This document shows positions 4,820 through 5,531 of a stretch of 5,531 bases of DNA, one piece after another. This stretch comes from JAAYYM01 sp964483545 (lineage in GTDB: Bacteria; Bacillota; Clostridia; Lachnospirales; Lachnospiraceae). Below the pieces are notes generated by a model, which had not been told where the DNA came from, made no database searches, and saw only the letters and a program-made list of their open reading frames with translations. The translations under genes and the position numbers were made by a program. How positions within the stretch are numbered: the stretch's first letter is position 1; every line of letters begins with the position of its first letter. The DNA lies in the NCBI GenBank assembly GCA_964483545.1, contig CAZACC010000125.1:1-5531 (forward strand). The letters are read 5' to 3'.

Positions 4820-5531
4820 ATGTATAAATTAATGAAAAAGGAAGGCAGAGCCAAAAGAGGCGAGCTGACTACCGTACATGGTGTGATACAGACTCCAGTC
4901 TTTATGAATGTTGGTACGGCAGCAGCAATCAAAGGTGCTGTATCCACAGATGATCTTCATGAGATTCAAACACAGGTGGAGCTTTCCAATACGTATCATC
5001 TTCATGTAAGACCAGGAGATGAAGTCATCAAGAAATTGGGTGGGCTCCATAAATTTATGGTCTGGGACAGACCGATTCTGACCGATTCAGGAGGATTTCA
5101 GGTATTTTCACTCAGTTCCCTGCGAAAAATCAAGGAGGAAGGTGTTTATTTTAATTCCCACATTGATGGACGAAAGATATTTATGGGTCCTGAGCAGAGC
5201 ATGCAGATTCAATCCAATCTGGCCTCCACCATTGCTATGGCTTTTGATGAGTGTCCGAATGCCAAAGCAGAAAGAGATTATGTACAAAATTCTGTAGACA
5301 GAACGACAAGATGGCTTTTGAGATGTATGAATGAAATGGAGCGTCTCAATCTGCAGTTGGATACAATTAATCGTGATCAGATGCTGTTTGGCATCAATCA
5401 AGGAGCTATCTATGCAGACATCAGGATCGAACACGCCAAAAGAATCTCGGATTTCGATCTGGATGGATATGCAATAGGAGGTCTGGCAGTCGGCGAGACG
5501 CACGCAGAGATGTATTATATATTAGAAGAAA
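4820..5531 (+). CDS. tgt: Queuine/preQ1 tRNA-guanine(34) transglycosylase Tgt, N-terminal 237 residues (cut by window edge)
   Basis: The enzyme replaces guanine at the wobble position 34 of GUN-anticodon tRNAs with preQ1 or queuine. The reading is open from an ATG at 4820 to the window end. Seen are NTYHL (57-61), TDSGGFQVFSL (88-98), AFDEC (141-145), FGINQGA (190-196) and GYAIGGLAVGE (216-226). By alignment to Zymomonas mobilis TGT numbering from memory, D89 equals the acid/base D102, D143 and Q194 equal base-recognising D156 and Q203, and C145 and V224 equal C158 and V233, the bacterial (preQ1-type) state. The nucleophilic Asp and the zinc site lie beyond the edge. Departures from the common bacterial sequence are FMNVGT for FMPVGT (28-33), SNTYHL for GNTYHL, and INQGA for VQGG. 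Start choice rests on a family-like MYKLMKKEGRAKRGEL and an AGGAT 9 nt upstream, inside the carboxypeptidase gene. No preQ1 riboswitch can precede it, as only one base separates the genes. Confidence 0.95.
   Translation, partial: MYKLMKKEGRAKRGELTTVHGVIQTPVFMNVGTAAAIKGAVSTDDLHEIQTQVELSNTYHLHVRPGDEVIKKLGGLHKFMVWDRPILTDSGGFQVFSLSSLRKIKEEGVYFNSHIDGRKIFMGPEQSMQIQSNLASTIAMAFDECPNAKAERDYVQNSVDRTTRWLLRCMNEMERLNLQLDTINRDQMLFGINQGAIYADIRIEHAKRISDFDLDGYAIGGLAVGETHAEMYYILEE

Noticed and set aside
4829..5503. Minus-strand open frames antisense to tgt (4829-5050 and 5108-5503)
   Set aside because: They are shadows of the Tgt reading frame, which carries all expected motifs throughout; the antisense translations show no recognisable domain.

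Overview
The window is ordinary chromosomal DNA from a moderately AT-rich Gram-positive bacterium of the Bacillota (Firmicutes). It has strong AGGAGG-type ribosome binding sites, sigma-A-type promoters, a VanY-type cell-wall carboxypeptidase and a Tgt variant that resembles, from memory, those of gut clostridia and Erysipelotrichia. Placement below phylum is a guess. There are six protein-coding genes, two of them cut by the window edges. I see no mobile element, CRISPR array, rRNA or tRNA gene, and nothing I would call a previously undescribed system.

Layout. (1) Positions 1-1344, minus strand: the start of a polyamine ABC transporter operon. potA (ATPase) comes first and potB (permease, partial) overlaps it by 11 nt. 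potB uses a TTG start whose ribosome binding site lies inside the end of potA. The potA promoter sits so close to the ATG that the mRNA should be leaderless or nearly so. (2) Positions 1345-1466: a divergent intergenic region with the potA promoter and a weaker promoter for the next gene. (3) Positions 1467-2537, plus strand: a seven-bladed-propeller lactonase-family protein (6-phosphogluconolactonase/YkgB-like) in which two expected active-site arginines are replaced. (4) Positions 2549-3649, minus strand: a complete stand-alone aroC (chorismate synthase), convergent with the lactonase gene across only 11 nt and without a visible terminator. (5) Positions 3650-3852: a second divergent region with a near-consensus aroC promoter, an operator-like near-palindrome, an AT-rich inverted repeat and an extended -10 promoter for the rightward genes. 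(6) Positions 3853-5531, plus strand: a membrane-anchored VanY-family D,D-carboxypeptidase followed after one base by tgt (tRNA-guanine transglycosylase, partial).

The genes serve unrelated housekeeping roles: polyamine uptake, sugar-lactone or similar chemistry, the last step of the shikimate pathway, peptidoglycan trimming and tRNA wobble-base modification. The real functional units are potA-potB and the carboxypeptidase-tgt pair. The points most worth a second look are the leaderless potA, the altered lactonase active site, the Cys-x2-Cys at the carboxypeptidase active-site motif, and the Tgt variant.
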